Below are positions 18,367 through 31,199 of a stretch of DNA of 64,000 nt, one piece after another. A program made the translations under genes and the position numbers. Origin of the DNA: Bugula neritina (Eukaryota; Bryozoa; Gymnolaemata; Cheilostomatida; Bugulidae); the NCBI GenBank assembly GCA_964035545.1, contig OZ037766.1, forward strand, positions 22,246,767 through 22,310,766, given 5' to 3'. The notes under the pieces are model-generated. The model was given only the letters and a program-made list of their open reading frames with translations. It was not told the origin of the DNA and made no database searches. Position 1 is the first letter of the stretch, and the number at the start of each line of letters is the position of its first letter.

Positions 18367-21300
18367 TTACATTTCATTTTCTTGAGCATATCTTTTGAAG
18401 TTTGAAATGATGCCCTGGGAAATGAACTCTGGTCTCTCCTTGGCAAGTCGCATATAAGCATTGTTGTATAAATCTAAATAAGTCCAGTTGCCAGACTTCT
18501 GTAAAAAGGTGACCAGGGCCTCGCTCTGATACTGTCTATAAATATATTCCTGAGCAAAGTAATCATTTGGCTTACTTAACAGAATATCCGGGTTTTCCAT
18601 CGAAAATTCCACAGGCATGGGGCATTTGATACGCTTTGAATCAGTTGATTTCCTGGGATAGTGCAACCTGCGACAGGCTCCACACTGGGATGCTGATATA
18701 AAGTTGGGGCGGCCATCGTTGACTCCCATAGGAGCAAACGTTTGATTTTTGAAGGTGTTGTTTAAAACAGGGTTTGATACACCCTGGATCTTGTATCGGG
18801 TGTAGTGAGAATACAGAGATGTATTGGAATCAATTTTCTTGATGAACGACGCTAAGCTCTTGACAGACTGGAAATCATTCACCAAAACTGCACTGTCACT
18901 ACATGGTAAGAAGTCCTAAAAATAAAACTAGGTTATATAATAGTTATAGCATTTAGAATGTATCGAGAGAGCAAGGGTTACTGTAATGTGATGAATGAAA
19001 ACGAAAACTCGTGAGAAAACATGGTGTGGGATATCTATGAGTATAATAAGCATGTGTTCTAGATTGGAAATGTAGCAAAATAAGTTATATTATCATGAGT
19101 ATTTCAATCTAAACCAAAATTTATTAGGAAAATTAAATAACTTGGGCTATCTTAATTTCTCCACTACTGCACCTAATTAAGTATAATAGTAGAGCATAGA
19201 AGGCATGGCAGAGAGTAATGGACAATTCTTATACGGCTGCCTGACTGGTTTCACCAACTAAGTAAATTACCAAACTTTACTAGCTGAAACTAAGCAATCA
19301 CACCAAACTACAAGAATATACTAAATAGCCATACAACGATATAGGGATCGGGAATGGTCTTTTAAAAGAGAACATAACAAAATCTATTAAAACTAGAATA
19401 AAAAAACTTGCTTGTAAAGACATATATTTCCTAGAATATCTCGACAGTAGAAAGAGACTCTGAAATAGAATTGATTATACAGACACTTTTGTCAGACGCA
19501 CCTTGATGCTGGGGCTACCATATATAATTGGCACAGTTCCCACATAAAATGACCTCCACAGCTTCTCCGTTATATAATCATCACAGACAGCATTTTCTGC
19601 AGCCATTACAAACTTGTATTTCGACAGCAAGCCATAGAAGTCTCCGTGATCCATTCCACTAAGATTATCTTGTAGACTAATTGAGTAAAACATACATACA
19701 CTGCAGTAACATATACATATCATGTTGGTATCTAGTTGTTATTATGTACCCTAAATTCCCTATAGGAAATTAGGACAGAAAGTTACATTCTAAAGTCTTT
19801 AAACCAATGTGAGCTCAGAATGGTTCACTCTCTTGAAGAATTTAGCTCTACATCTATGCTCAACTGTAGCAATACCTGCTAAACACCCACAACTCCAAAA
19901 TTATGTTATCTGTATAAAAGATTAATGCTCTAATGGAGCAAGTGGCAACCAACCTCTGATGATTGTCAATAGTAAAAATTCAAATAAATTTTAATTTTAG
20001 ATAAAATTTTATGTAAATCAAAAAAGAGTCTATTACTTGTACACATTTAACAATAACAATGTAGTTTATCATATTGATTCTACTCACGAAACAGTAAAAT
20101 TTGAACATAATTTATAAACTTTCTTCTGCCCAACACTGTGCAGCATTATATAAAATAAACAGTAAGCTGATGGTAACATATCTAATGAGAACAACACAGT
20201 TCTACTACACACTACTTTATGGATAGTGTGACTCAACAACGTAACACAACACCACATGTGTGAGTATTGCAGATTTTGAACTTCTCCACCACACCTCTAT
20301 TTGCCACATTATAAAAATTCTAGCCATATTAATAATTCACTCTATCCATACTTACTGTTTGGGCAACTGCTTGTTATTCAAGCATTTTCCGAGACAATCA
20401 ATTTTTATGTGTTTGGACAGAAGCTGCACTAGATGATCACGGTCCGATGGTGCCCCACAGTCACTCTGAATGTAAGCAATAGGTGCTAAGTCTAATTCTT
20501 TCATAAATCTATTCTTTTCTTCTACTGTGTGATAATATTTCTGAGACTGTATAGCCTGTTGATGATATGATTTAACGTTTAATAATCATATTTATATTTA
20601 TATAACAGTACAATATTATAATGAACAATAAGAAATTGTCTTTCCTATTAACAAAAAATTAAACAATCAATTGAATAATGGACAAAGGAATTCAACAATG
20701 GCTAAAAATAAAGATGACACTTTCATTATTATATTAAAATAAATATTTTAAGATGAAAAGACATGGACGAAGGTGAAAATAAATGCATAAGAAAAAAGGT
20801 AAATGAAGCCTTTCAATATATGTGGATATTTTTAGGAAGTATCACAATATTACTCTACACTATTATAATATTAAGATCTAGTATATTGTTTTTCTTTAGC
20901 ATTAACAAATTATTCTACACTTATAGTTATAGTACCACAGTATTGTTTTATTATAGTATAATTCCACATCATTACAATGATAAGATTGTAATGATGTGGA
21001 ATATTATTTCATGCGCAACACCTAAACTTCTCTTCAGAATCACAGTACTAGCCAACATAATATACAATATAAAAAAATCGAATGGAACAGAACACTGAAA
21101 ACCTATCAATTTGGCATTTCCTAACTAACTAAAGGTATGAATTGTGATGCAGTTGCACTGATCATTAGCAGAATTACGATTAGGTAGATTTAAAAAAATT
21201 GTCAATTACTAGTTTGGAAAGTTGAATAACTTGAATTTTTATGATACTGTAACTATTAGCAATTTAACAAATTTTTACATGGTATTAGTAACACCAGTTT

Positions 21301-22536
21301 GCCACATTTTTTAAACCAGAATAATCATAATATTTTTTCAACAACTTGTAAATACTGTACTCCCTAAATTGTACTCCCATGAATAAAAATGATATTAATG
21401 TACATTTAAATAATACAATACCTCAATACTCTGGAGCCACAGTAGCGTAAGAGGGAAGTCACTTGTGCGTTGAAAGGTTGCAGTATAATTAAATAAAGTC
21501 ATAAACTTTTCATTACTCAGTGCCCACATATTCTTGGGAGACTCCTCATGAACAACAGCCCACTGATGGTGCGCTTTTCTTGGTAAGGGGAGGTCATGAA
21601 ATTCTAGGGATGTCCCATAAAACATTATCATCTAAAACAACGAGGACCAGCTCTTACTGTCTAAGAATGGTAGACCTAAGAATATAGCGGGTTATGACTT
21701 TCACATCAACTGTATACCCGGTTGATGTACTCTCTCACCAATGTGCAATTCTATATCAACTATGAAAAACTTGGTGAAGGCCATTTCTCGACTCTTAATT
21801 AAGGATCTGCTCAAATACTAAACTTTAAATTGAAAGCTCGGCCATCCGAGAGCACATACTTACCTGTGTAGAAGGATGACTTAAATAAGACCGGTTATTT
21901 GTGAAAAAGCAGGACACATCCCCACATTTTTTAATACTGCTAGAGTAGTGCTGGGAGTCAGTCCACCAGAGCACTGTAGGCAGGTTTTTCTCTTCAGCTA
22001 TAAGTGCATCTACCGACATATGATATAAATCCTTAGACTTCCATAACAACATAACTTCTTAAAACAAGCTTGACATGAGGTTTCAAACACAAAACTAGCT
22101 AACAAGGTTCAAAATCCTTAAAATTAGTTGATAGATTAGGGGTTGCAGAACACCACTATTAATAGAATATTATTTTTTTAACATGTTTTAAACTTTTCAC
22201 TAAAGCCATTAGTGAAGAAACAAACACTTGTACTTTTCCATTACACCACACAGTGCTTTTCATATAACAAGCTTACCCTTGCTTGTAGTCGACGTTGTAC
22301 TTCTATCAACATCATGTGTCACAGTGGTTACTGTAGATCTACTGCCTGAACTTTTTACCTTCAAATACAAAACAGTGATAGTTGATAACACAACTAGTAC
22401 ACAATTATTTTAACTTTATCAAAGGAAAAAAAAGATGTCTATAACTCACCCATATATGCACAGTTATAATGTTTAGCAATGCAGCAACAATGCACACGCC
22501 TACCACACAGTAAAACAATTTTTGAAATGAAATCAT
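18367..22536 (-). CDS. FUT10: GT10 fucosyltransferase of the FUT10/FUT11 (POFUT3/4) group
   Basis: Transfers L-fucose from GDP-fucose. Vertebrate FUT10 and FUT11 have been reported as ER protein O-fucosyltransferases acting on EMI domains; applying that here is inference. Minus-strand exons: 22450-22536, 22277-22358, 21864-22057, 21422-21631, 20356-20555, 19502-19676, 18367-18915. They sum to 1497 nt (498 aa), close to vertebrate FUT10 (479) and FUT11 (492). It is a type II membrane protein with one membrane segment (about residues 7-29) and a Ser/Thr-rich stem. Motifs are VLWWTDS, SLEFHDLPLPRKAHHQWAV, YIQSDCGAPSDRD and the GT10 donor-site block at about 278-316 (AAENAVCDDYITEKLW ... YGSPSIK). 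The last exon holds a Cys-rich C-terminal domain. Human FUT10 fits slightly better at several positions, but an ancestor of both is equally likely. Confidence 0.93.
20961..21002. repeat. Perfect 18-bp hairpin in a FUT10/11 intron
   Basis: Arms 20961-20978 and 20985-21002 are exact reverse complements (ATTCCACATCATTACAAT) around a 6-base loop. It sits in the intron between exons 20356-20555 and 21422-21631. Confidence 0.85.
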
Positions 22537-23789
22537 CGTGTGGCACCTCCAGTTATCCCACAGCTCCCAAGAATTAAGCCATCTTAATTACAAAGTTCTG
22601 TGCCATTATTACTTTGAGCTACAAAAGGAAATTAATACCAACATAGTGAAGTTTAAAACCATATTTATCTATTGTGATGCAAACTTTACTTATAATGATG
22701 ATCAACTCAATTACAATGGCTTTTATAGCTTTTCAAAGTTGTGGAAATGACAACAAAAATCTGGGGATGAGAGATTACCTAAAACAGAAAAAATGAAAAA
22801 TTCAGAAACGCAGACCTTAAAATAAGGATAAGTTGTGCAAACATGCTGTCGTGGCCAGGCAGAGTATGGGCAGTTGTCAAGGTGAAGCTATTATAAAAGA
22901 AGGAATTTTTTTATAAAATTTTTGACTCATACTACAAACTTAGACTGAAGTTGAAGACAATAGTGGAGCCATAAAGGATATAGAGTTACAAATCTGGATA
23001 ACCTACAGAAGCAAACGATTGCCAGACTACATAGATACCACTAGAGGAATAAAGAAAGGCTACCATTGAGCTAGAGAATGTATAGGACTATAAGAGATAA
23101 CGACAGGCTGGACCCACATTATAGGGTGAACCAATACATCTAAATTAGACCAATGGGAGCTATGAAAAATAACTACTCATAAAACATTGTAAATTACGGT
23201 AAGAGCAGACTCATTTGAATACATAAAACAGATGTAATGCTCGTTAACCACAGCTTTAATGACATGAAAATTCTCAAAAATCAAACAAGTAACAATGCAC
23301 AAGATAAAGAGCATAGTTTGAGGTTTGATAATTTTTAAAACTTAGATTGGATTTAGATGCTCATAAGAACTTTGTTAAAGGCTAAGAAATGCAGCTGGAA
23401 AGGATTGGTTAACATCATCTAGAAGTCCATAGTGTAGCCGAAAAGAGTATTTAAAGCCTGAACTGTGTGCAGTTGTAGAATAATTATAATTAGTTTTAGA
23501 AAATACTTAAACTTATGCTAAATGCAATTTCATAGTATCAGTTTACAGCTAGGGCACACGAGTAGGTATTCATACCAATATTAGTGTTACTAACTATGAT
23601 ATAAACTTATTCATATTGAGTTGAGCTAAACCTAATCACTTAAAATGCAACTTTATTTTAAGAAATATTATCTATGAATTATTATGAGTATGATAATCAT
23701 AACCATAATGTTATTGATAAGGATTATAACTTCTGTCTTCTAGTAGTAGCTGGTTCATTGAGTGAAATCAAAAACATGAAAATGAAATT

Positions 23790-24320
23790 GAATATTATTA
23801 CTATTACAATTAGTATTACAATTAGTATTACGTTTATCATTTAAGAGTAACATTTTAATTTTATAGCTATAAGTATAAGTTAATCTATAAGTATATTTAT
23901 ACCTGAGCCTGATGCCATTTATATATATTCATATTCATATTGATTTGCATATAAATACTAAAACAGAATATTATTCCATTTGAATGTCATATTCAAGTGA
24001 TGTCCATAATGATAATCAAAATCACAATCTGATTATCATAATAAATATCATAATCATAATGATTAATCATTAAATTTAATATTTAAATTTTCATTTAAAA
24101 TTAATGATTTAATTTTATATTCATATTGAAATAACATCGTATTTGTAATACTTATACTATGAGTATGTCTCTTAGTATTACTACTCTAGTATTAGTATTA
24201 CTATTAGTATTACTATAAGTATTACTATTACTCAATTAGTATAACTATAACTATAAGTATTACTATTACTATTAGTATTAGTATTACTGTTACTGTATTA
24301 GTATTATAAATACTATATTA
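23790..24320. repeat. Cryptically simple AT-rich tract (ATTAGT/ATTACT)
   Basis: A long run of degenerate TATTAGTATTACTATTAGT units that drifts between related hexamers. A similar shorter tract is at 24658-24690. Confidence 0.75.
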
Positions 24321-24879
24321 CTATCCATAGTTATTATTTCATTTATTGACTGTAATTAATTATAACTATTTTATTGAAGAAATAATAATATAATTATAAT
24401 GATACATATAATTATTTTAATAATATTAATAGTATAAGTCATACTATAATAGTTATTAGTTATGACATATGAGCACGCAAAGGGATTTTTATGTGTCTGC
24501 GTGTTTCTAGCCATTTTTTTTATAAAACCAAAAGTAAAAACTAACGTGTGGACCAGCATGTTTTACAATTAGGTTTCAAATCTGGGGTTAATTGTGTCGT
24601 TCCAAGTAATAGCTTTTGTAAAGCTTCCAAGACGGCACTCCGGAAATGGCAATATTATTCGAATAGTATTAGTATTACTATTAGTATTATCATTATGCAA
24701 GTTCATGATGATGATGACAATAAATATATGCGTAATGGTGAATGGCTCAAAATAATCAAATAACATATTATTACTAGCATCGTATTGTTTTTTATTTTTA
24801 GTGTGTTGCTTTCAGTTGTAGACTTGTAGTTGTTAACTTATTCACTCATTTCAGTGTTTCACAGCTTCAAAGTCTCCGT

Positions 24880-25066
24880 AGGCGTAACACTAACAGTAAG
24901 TCTAATGGGTAACGGTAACACTGTTACTTGTTAATGTTAGTGTTACTGTTTCAGTGTTAGTGTTTCAGTGTTGGTGTTACTGTTTGTGCTACTGTAACTG
25001 TTGCTAACAGTAACACTAACTGCAAGTGTAACAGTAACACTAAGTTTAACAGTAACACCAACTGGC
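24880..25066. repeat. Strand-switching GTTACTGTT / AACAGTAAC repeat
   Basis: Units like GTTAGTGTTACTGTTTCAGT run from about 24930 to 25000. The reverse-complement words (AACAGTAACACTAAC) then run from about 25003 to 25066. The two halves could fold on each other. Confidence 0.75.
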
Positions 25067-25302
25067 AACAGGCAACATCGTTGGTAATGATTTAGACTAT
25101 AACTATAAGATTAAGTATAATAATTATTATATTTATTATAATTTGAATTACATTTTATTTTATTGATATATTAATATATTAAATTATTAAATGTAATACA
25201 ATTAATATTTATATTATAATTATAAATTATATCAATATGAATATCTTTAAAGTTGAACTTGAAGTCAAGGTTAATTTTCAACTTGAAGTTTAAGTTTAAA
25301 AA

Positions 25303-26104
25303 CTAATCTACATCAATGATCTCCCTCAATCTGTTACATGCAAAGTTAGTCTATAGACTATATGCCGACGACACATTTATATATGCTGAAGTTAATAAAG
25401 AAATATAACAGGAAACTTTTCAGAGAGACCTAGACTCACTTAATAGCTGGTCACTTAAATGGAAAATGCCATTTAACACTGATAGGTGCGAAGTGATCGT
25501 ATTTGGTAAAACTAATAACACCTCCCATCTATATACACTTGGTGACACCACTCTCAAAACAGTTGAAGAAGCTAAATACCTTAGTATAATCATGCAGTCT
25601 GGTCTGAAGTTTGACAGACATATTACATCTTAAGTCAACAGTGCTGTATCAAGCATACGATCTGAAGGCAAAATTAATTTCATACCCAAGTTTATGTAAA
25701 CCTATCCTTGAGTATGCGGACACATTGTGGGATTCATGTAACAAAAGTGCCTGTGAGGAAATCGAGCATGTTTAAAGTCAAGCCATCAAGTTTACTGCTA
25801 ACCTCAAAGGAAGAGGTGGCATCAGTGATGCTCACACTGAATTACAGCTTAAAACTCTTGCAAGCCAGCAAAGAGACCACAAATTAACTTTGTTCATGAA
25901 AATATTCTCGAATGAAAAACGTCATGACACACTTTCTCTGCTTGTGATGAACTTTTAAACTCAAACTGTTGAATAAACACTCGATTTGCTAAGAGAGGAG
26001 AACCAGCATTTATTTCTGCGTCTTCACAGACCTTTCACAACAATTTTCTCCGTCAAAGCAATAGAGATTGGAGGATACCACCCTATAACACAAACTCAGC
26101 TTAG
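25303..26104 (+). pseudogene. Degenerate non-LTR retrotransposon reverse transcriptase fragment
   Basis: Translation across shifting frames gives the C-terminal half of a LINE-type reverse transcriptase. It starts at the palm region (INDLPQSV, then ADDT in another frame), then reads LNSWSLKWKMPFN, CEVIVFGKT, AKYLSIIM, ILEYADTLWD and RDWRIPP near the end. At least four internal stops and one frameshift make it inactive. The motif order fits Jockey/CR1/RTE-type elements generally; I cannot assign the clade. The upstream RT and endonuclease are missing. A foldback element follows within ~30 bp. Confidence 0.85.
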
Positions 26105-26130
26105 CTATGTGCTAAAACCCTATACATTAT

Positions 26131-26590
26131 AATTAAATATATGGGTCATTTTACTTATTTTAGTACACACTGGAAATCTCCAGTTTTTAGCTATTTCTCA
26201 CAGATTAACTGCTAATGAACAAGGGCTTTACCCAAAACTAGTAAAATATGAATGAATACACCTAAATAATCAAGGTTCTTCTTAATTTTGCTTGATTTCC
26301 CGTTTTTTCCTAATTATTCAGCTAATTTTGATTGCAGAGTGTTATGAAAAAACCATAACTCTCCGAAATCATAAGTGGCTTAATAATTTGAAAAAAAACA
26401 TGGGAAATCAAGCAAAATTAAGCAGAACCTTGATTATTTAGGTGTGTTTATTCATATGTTACTAGTTTTGGGCAAAAAGCCATGTTCATTAGCAGCTAAA
26501 TTGTAAAAAATAGCTAGAAACTCGAGATTACCAGTGTGTACTAAATTAAGTAAAAATGACTCATATTTGAATTTAGCTACATGCTAGAAT
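26131..26590. mobile_element. Long foldback (hairpin) element, probably a MITE
   Basis: A nearly continuous imperfect inverted repeat centred at about 26350. The outer words are TATGGGTCATTTTACTTA on the left and its relative ending TAAAAATGACTCATA on the right. Arms of about 210-220 bp stay aligned to a ~7-base loop (GTTATG/CATAAC at 26341-26346 and 26354-26359). Inner matched words include ACACTGG, CCAAAACTAGTAA and GCTTGATTTCCC. There is no coding capacity. Confidence 0.82.
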
Positions 26591-27099
26591 ATATTTATTA
26601 CAACGTATGATAAACCCAAGCAAAAACAACATATGAGGCACTCACAATTTTGCACCTGTAGATTTTAGCAGAGTGTTCTAATTTTTGCGAGGTGAATTAA
26701 AACAAAAGTAAAACTAAAAGTAAACGTGTTAACTTCAAGTAAAACTAAAAGAACCCTCCCACTTACACTTACTGTTTCTCTAAGTGTTTTACAAGGTAAA
26801 AGTTCGCTTATAGTTTAATGTTATAGTCGTATTCAAACTCGAAGACGATAGTCATACAATGATACTGATAATGATGCTGATACTTGTTATCATAATAGTA
26901 ATCAAAGTTTCATACTCATAGTCATACTGTCACAGTGATAGTGACAGTGTGAGTGCCATCGAAATTTGCAAAGCTAGAAGTAAATTTGAAGTCAAAATAT
27001 TATTATTAAGCGTCTATCACGACCATGCCCCTTTCCGCATCCGGGTGCATCACAAAATTTAAATTATAAATACTGATCACACCTGCATTATAATAATTA

Positions 27100-27760
27100 T
27101 TATGCTGATCTGTCATACTCATAGTCATAGTAATATTTTAATAACCATAATGATTATAATGATGATGATAATAACTGATATGTACAGGTAGTGCTAAAAT
27201 GTTTGTAGTAAAGCTAATAGTAATACGTAATCACCTATCACTTATCAGTATGGGTTGTTGTTTGAAATATTTTAATCTTTACATTAAATTCAATACTAAT
27301 TACAATAAATTTTAACTAGAAGCATAACTATAAGTCATCGAACTCTTAGTTCATTAGTTGTTCTACTACTTATGTTTATAATTATAGTGAAATTCAATCT
27401 CTTACTCACACTTTTATGAATAGTGATAGATATAGTAATGCTAACAGTAACACTAACAATAATAAGGGTCATGGTGATAGCAATACTGTTTAAGTATGAT
27501 GGTAACCATAATGACAACACTATGCCTGAAGTTAATACTACTTATACTTATAGTTATTGTTGAATTTGATACTTTTACTTTAATTGTTATCGTAGTAGTT
27601 ACAACACTAGTGAAAATGGTAGTCATGCTAATACTCATACTATCATACTGATGGTGATACTGATTTTAAACAATTATTTTCATTGTGAATATTGTTGTAC
27701 TACTTGGTTGCAGGATTAGTCATACTCATACTGATACTGACAGTAATAATGACACTCATT
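27100..27760. repeat. Cryptically simple AT-rich tract (ATAATGAT, GATGATGATAAT, CATACTGATAC)
   Basis: Degenerate short-period words on both strands with no stable unit. Any open frames here are by-products of the low complexity. Confidence 0.6.
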
Positions 27761-29129
27761 GAGATAATGAAAATACGATTTACTAACTTTGAAATATTTA
27801 TTATACTTATAGTGTAAGTTGAGGCCTGAAAACATGGAAATGAAATGTGGAACGTCAGTTTTTAAAAAGCCTACATTTTCGTGTTGTTTGATCATAGTGT
27901 TTTGGTCAAGCTGTTATTGAACATATAATTGTGATTTGGTGAAATCCAATCGCTTTATTAGAGGCTTATGACAAAATTGAAAGGTTTTGCTTTATTTTGT
28001 TTACATTTTATTCTCATCAGCTTTTTTTTAAAATTTTTATAGGTAACATAACGTCAATTTTAGTTCTTTTGTTTATTTTAGTTATTGAAATAAATATGTA
28101 ACGGTTAATAACATAAAGTTACTATAGTTATCATGAAATGAATATTCTCCATATTATCAATTAGTATATTCAAAATTTATCATTTATTTACAAATAGTCA
28201 AGCGAATAGAGTTGTCAAGTTTATTTTGCTTTTTCAGTAAGTCATACAAACTACACACCTTCAATTTTCTTTAAAAGTTGAACTTAAGTTTATTTGCTAT
28301 TTAGTCTACAGCAGCTTGATTAGAGAGGTTAACCAATATATCATCATATAACAATGCCACCAAATGTTTTATTTTTTTATTAACTTAAAAACACTATAAA
28401 TTTTTGGTTCTTGATAAAGTAAACTGACCCATAATTTATATTTTTAGGAAAAAGCTGCCATGCTTTATTTTTATAAGTTTTGTAGTAAGCTAACAATTAT
28501 GAGTATCTCAAATGTACGAAGTATTCTTAAAATGGTAGAGGAAACTTAAGCTCAAGTTTTGCTCATCCTAATCTCGTCTATTATTCGCTTTTGACAAGCT
28601 AATTTAAACCTAATGTTTCTATCAGCCTGAACTCACTTTGGATTTTATCAGTTTGTTTGTTGACTTTATATTAGGACCTTTTTTATTTGATATGTCTGTT
28701 TCAAGGTAGGGTTTTTGCATTTAATAAATTTTTTATTAGCTAGTTATTTAAGTGACTAATCAATACTCCGAAGCCCATTAGTTTTAATGAAGTTGTTTAA
28801 TAAAATAAAACCAATATTATTTTTATTGTACCTAATATGTTTAAGGTTCAAGCCCCAAACCCCTAAAAATGGCTTGCCTTATGTGCACTAGGCAAATATT
28901 TCACAAACACTGAGCAGTTTCTTCAAGCATGACTTTTTTCAATGTGGGTCTTTCAGTATGAGGAAACAGAGTTTCTAATCAGACCACAGAAAGCTGTGAC
29001 CAAACTCTCATTTTATTTATGGTAATTTGAACTTTTGAGATATAATTTTTCTCGTTTTGTATTATTGATGCATAAAAGTAAGTAGAGCTTAGTTGCAATA
29101 GTCTGAGGTGTGCTATGGCAATAATTGCA

Positions 29130-29838
29130 TTAACCCTTACGCGATCAATGGACCATATATGTCCCTGAAAGCGACACTATCCACAGATCAATGGACCATA
29201 TATGGTCTTTTAAGTAAACAAACAATAGCGCTTACTTTAAACTTCCAGTTTTCAACTGAAAAGCCTAAAACTTTTTGTAATTGAGGTTGATAGGACAGCT
29301 TAGTAATTTTGGAATAATTAGAGCCATTAAATTTGATTAAATTACTAGCTACCAAGCCAGCTAGTTGCTTTTCAAGTTAGTCCCTAAATTTCAAAATTGT
29401 CGGTACATTTTAACGCTACTTTCAAATGCATGAAACTGCTGTCAAATTATAGTGAGCCAGTTTATTTTACTCAGATTACTTTTAGAAGAACATATAAATA
29501 GACAGAAAAGTTAAATTCACTATATTTTGAATCATATTTTGAATCATATTATGAATTAATTTTATCATTTTAAATTTTCATTTTTAAAATGGCGGTTTTG
29601 AGAGGCAAATTGAAATGACTGATTTTAGCTAGAAGTGAGGTCTCCCGTCACTTTAAGAAGCTTTTTATAAAAGAAAATACTCTTAACATTATATTATTCA
29701 ATTTAATTAAGGCCAAAATCAAGTGTAACTTTTTAATAATGAAATTGAAAGTTATGCAAAATTTGTTAGCAAATTTTGCGATAAACTCAAACGAGGCTTG
29801 AAATTACGCAACTTCAAAGTTGATCGCCAAAGGGTTAA
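29130..29838. mobile_element. piggyBac-like non-autonomous DNA transposon
   Basis: TTAA occurs at 29130-29133 and 29835-29838. Between them is a 701-bp element with terminal inverted repeats CCCTTACGCGATCAA and, at the far end, the reverse complement of CCCTTTGGCGATCAA (13 of 15 identical). TTAA target duplication with CCC-starting ends is the signature of the piggyBac superfamily. Near the left end a 19-base word (GATCAATGGACCATATATG) is directly repeated at about 29142 and 29187. No transposase is present, so it would need an autonomous relative. Confidence 0.88.
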
Positions 29839-31199
29839 CTCTGATATGGAATAACGTCAACAGTTAATGGTTTTATGTGTGCCCTAAGGCTTAGGCTTTC
29901 AAAGCAAATAAATATTGAATATTGGTCTCAGCATTGGCCAAGTATTTAGCAACGTCAAGTAGGTTGTTGGAGGAAATGAAATTAGCTATTGACTATATCT
30001 TCTCCCTAATCACCTAGTATTGTGTTTTTGTAAGAGGAATAAAGTTCAAATAGGTATACACTAAAACCTAAGCTTTTTACCAAAAATGTTTCTGCATAAA
30101 TATATGAAATTGAATTTGTAACACAGTTCAATGAAGTATCATGCAAAGAGTATTTTGTAACTTCAACAAAACTATTATGTTACATTCTTTTTTTCTAAAC
30201 AGACTCTCAGTTATTAGCTACAATTCAAGAATAACTGCTACACTCAGTGAAATTTGCATCGCTGCCAAAATGGACTCTAATAAACTGCTATTGGATAGTA
30301 TCATTACTAATAAAACTAAGCAACTCAATGCTAAATTGTCAACTCCTAATATAATTTGCCCACAAATCTAAAAGTTATCAAGTGCCAAAAAATGGTACAA
30401 TGAATTTATAAACATTTTATAAAATTATTCAATTAATATTTAAGTTGCTGAAGACTTCACAATGATGAAGTTTAATGCACAACAATGTTATAAATATACT
30501 TAATTAGCTTGTTAATATGTAATGAACATAGTTAAGTCAAGCAATACTGGTCCATTCTTTTGAATGATTTACTTATGGTGACCCAGTCATTTCTGCATGA
30601 AATTTTTTTTGGAAACTTGTCAGTTGTCTACTAATAAGGGAGAGTCTATCTAACAGCATAAAGTTAGCTAATGTTCTAATGAGTTTATTGACTTTGATGT
30701 AGCCTCCAGTGTAATATGCTAGCTCATAAATCACATGTTATTTGACTTGCTTAGTGCATAATTGTATTAATCTCCCATAGAGTTTACACATGTCATTATT
30801 TATCTGCAATCAGTTATATTTCTACTTGCTTTCTGTTTTCCTACCTTCAATGGTACGTTAGCAGTAGTCTTTATTGAAAGCTAGTTTACAATAGTATGTT
30901 TAAGTCTATATCAAATTATATAGCTTTGTTTACAAGATATTAAGTAATTTTGAAATAGACACCACATAGCAGTTGTTAGCTATCTATTATGTCACCATGT
31001 GTGTTAGCTGTAATATATTGCACTGTTGGGTACACAATGCATTCTTTAGTTAGCATGCATCATGGTGTGTATTGATTGCGGCCTGATATGTTGGTATGAT
31101 GTTGTATAGATTCTAATGTGTCATTCTGTATTAATGTACATCAGAATGTTTTATGGTGTTGTAATTTCCATTAGATTTGACACCTAGTCAGTTGCTGCC

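Larger units (their letters stand above)
22537..31199. other. 8.7-kb gene-free, repeat-rich interval
   Basis: Separates the divergently transcribed fucosyltransferase and ORP genes, so it should hold both promoters at its ends. Most of it is AT-rich. Between about 23.6 and 27.8 kb it is built of cryptically simple TAATCATAATGAT- and AGTATTAGT-like words. It also holds a dead LINE fragment, a long foldback and a piggyBac-like element, each listed separately. No coding exon was recognised. Confidence 0.7.

Noticed and set aside
20763-21098. 111-residue plus-strand frame
   Set aside because: Lies inside an intron of the fucosyltransferase gene on the opposite strand, is AT-rich and crosses a hairpin, and has no family resemblance.
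28848-28862. GGTTCAAGCCC as a tRNA B-box
   Set aside because: The surrounding AT-rich sequence cannot form tRNA stems.
30141-30371. 76-residue plus-strand frame upstream of the ORP gene
   Set aside because: No recognisable domain, AT-driven composition, and no supporting splice partners.
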